A stretch of DNA of 16,196 bases, from positions 1 through 16,196 of the forward strand of contig SMWY01000044.1 in assembly GCA_004356555.1 (NCBI GenBank), given 5' to 3'. The notes under the pieces were generated by a model. It made no database searches and was not told where the DNA came from. It was given only the letters and a program-made list of their open reading frames with translations. The DNA comes from Candidatus Dadabacteria bacterium (lineage in GTDB: Bacteria > Desulfobacterota_D > UBA1144 > Nemesobacterales > UBA2774). Positions 15,792 through 16,196 of the stretch are shown here, piece after piece (the first letter of the stretch is position 1; the number at the start of each line of letters is the position of its first letter). Made by a program: the position numbers and the translations under genes.

Positions 15792-16094
15792 ATGACAAAC
15801 TTAATGAAAGCACTAATATTAAACGCTGTTTTAGTTGTATTATTAGCCGGAGGCTTTATTTATATAAGCGATGTACAAGCGGAGTCTGCTCAGCCTCAGC
15901 AAATTACATTTCTTGATGTAGATTTCAATGCTTTTCCGGATTCCGGAATTGAGATAGCTCAAAACTCATGCGGCAGTGAAACATGTACCGACAGTCAGTG
16001 CTGCTGTCTTAATATTGATAATGGTAACCAGTGCTGCAGGCCAAATAAGGGCGATAACTGTGTCCAGTCCTGTAAAAAAAGTAAGCCGTGTTAG
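15792..16094 (+). CDS. Small secreted protein with ten C-terminal cysteines
   Basis: The 100-residue product starts after a strong AGGAGG at 15777-15782. Residues 5-30 form a signal peptide ending VQA, with cleavage expected after Ala30. Residues 31-58 are acidic and cysteine-free and could be a spacer or propeptide. The last 41 residues contain all ten cysteines: C60, C65, C70, C71, C72, C81, C82, C90, C94 and C100, the final residue. The even number, the CCC and CC clusters and the Gly, Asn and Lys turns between them suggest a compact disulfide-knotted domain, or a thiol-rich metal site. The spacing recalls granulin or knottin peptides but no family is recognised. The gene has its own promoter with operator-like repeats, so conditional expression is likely. 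A toxin, metallothionein-like or surface role cannot be separated from sequence. Confidence 0.7.
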   Translation: MTNLMKALILNAVLVVLLAGGFIYISDVQAESAQPQQITFLDVDFNAFPDSGIEIAQNSCGSETCTDSQCCCLNIDNGNQCCRPNKGDNCVQSCKKSKPC

Positions 16095-16117
16095 TGGGTT
16101 ATAACATTACTAGTGCT

Positions 16118-16165
16118 ACTGGGTTAATTTTCCGTTAATTCCGTCTGAAAACTGGGTGAATTTTC
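16118..16165. repeat. Short direct repeat after the cysteine-rich gene
   Basis: ACTGGGTTAATTTTC at 16118-16132 and ACTGGGTGAATTTTC at 16151-16165 differ at one of fifteen bases and are 33 bp apart. They lie in the last hundred bases of the window, where no gene was found. Their role is unknown. Confidence 0.4.
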
Positions 16166-16196
16166 TAGTATTTAGAAGAGAACCTCTTGAAATGGG

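Overview
The window looks like a stretch of chromosome from a moderately AT-rich, Gram-negative bacterium. It carries housekeeping genes (ychF, pyrD, argJ, recO, mgtE) and a four-gene block for menaquinone synthesis by the futalosine route. The ABC pair resembles the proteobacterial YadG/YadH type. A deltaproteobacterial or related candidate-phylum origin would fit, but the sequence alone does not settle it. No tRNA, rRNA, CRISPR array, transposase or phage gene was seen.

Layout. Positions 1-294 hold the 3' end of a fold-type III PLP decarboxylase gene on the plus strand. A minus-strand accessory group follows (1923 to 365): a signal-anchored protein with two cysteine/tryptophan repeats, a GNAT acetyltransferase, a 43-codon stub that looks like the start of a methyltransferase and overlaps the GNAT stop by ATGA, and a 29-residue single-helix membrane microprotein with a clear ribosome binding site. 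A 378-bp divergent intergenic region with a palindrome and a 12-bp inverted repeat leads to a stand-alone plus-strand GT-A glycosyltransferase related to mannosylglycerate synthase.

The core block comes next. ychF and pyrD overlap by 8 bp on the plus strand and converge, with only 3 bp between, on the minus-strand recO-argJ pair, whose genes overlap by 4 bp. mgtE (minus) is divergent from mqnP-ubiX-ubiD-mqnE (plus). In this last set MqnE makes aminodeoxyfutalosine early in the pathway, while the prenyltransferase, flavin prenyltransferase and UbiD-type decarboxylase act late. A minus-strand ABC exporter pair follows. The window closes with a small secreted protein with ten cysteines in its last 41 residues.

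The most unusual part is this ten-cysteine protein and its promoter. The -35 and -10 boxes are each overlapped by copies of one heptamer (ATTAGGA/TCCTAAT), arranged as dyads and as a 22-bp-spaced direct repeat, which suggests a dedicated regulator. The other non-routine items are the 29-residue microprotein, the methyltransferase stub, the two-repeat cysteine/tryptophan protein and an altered substrate loop in PyrD.
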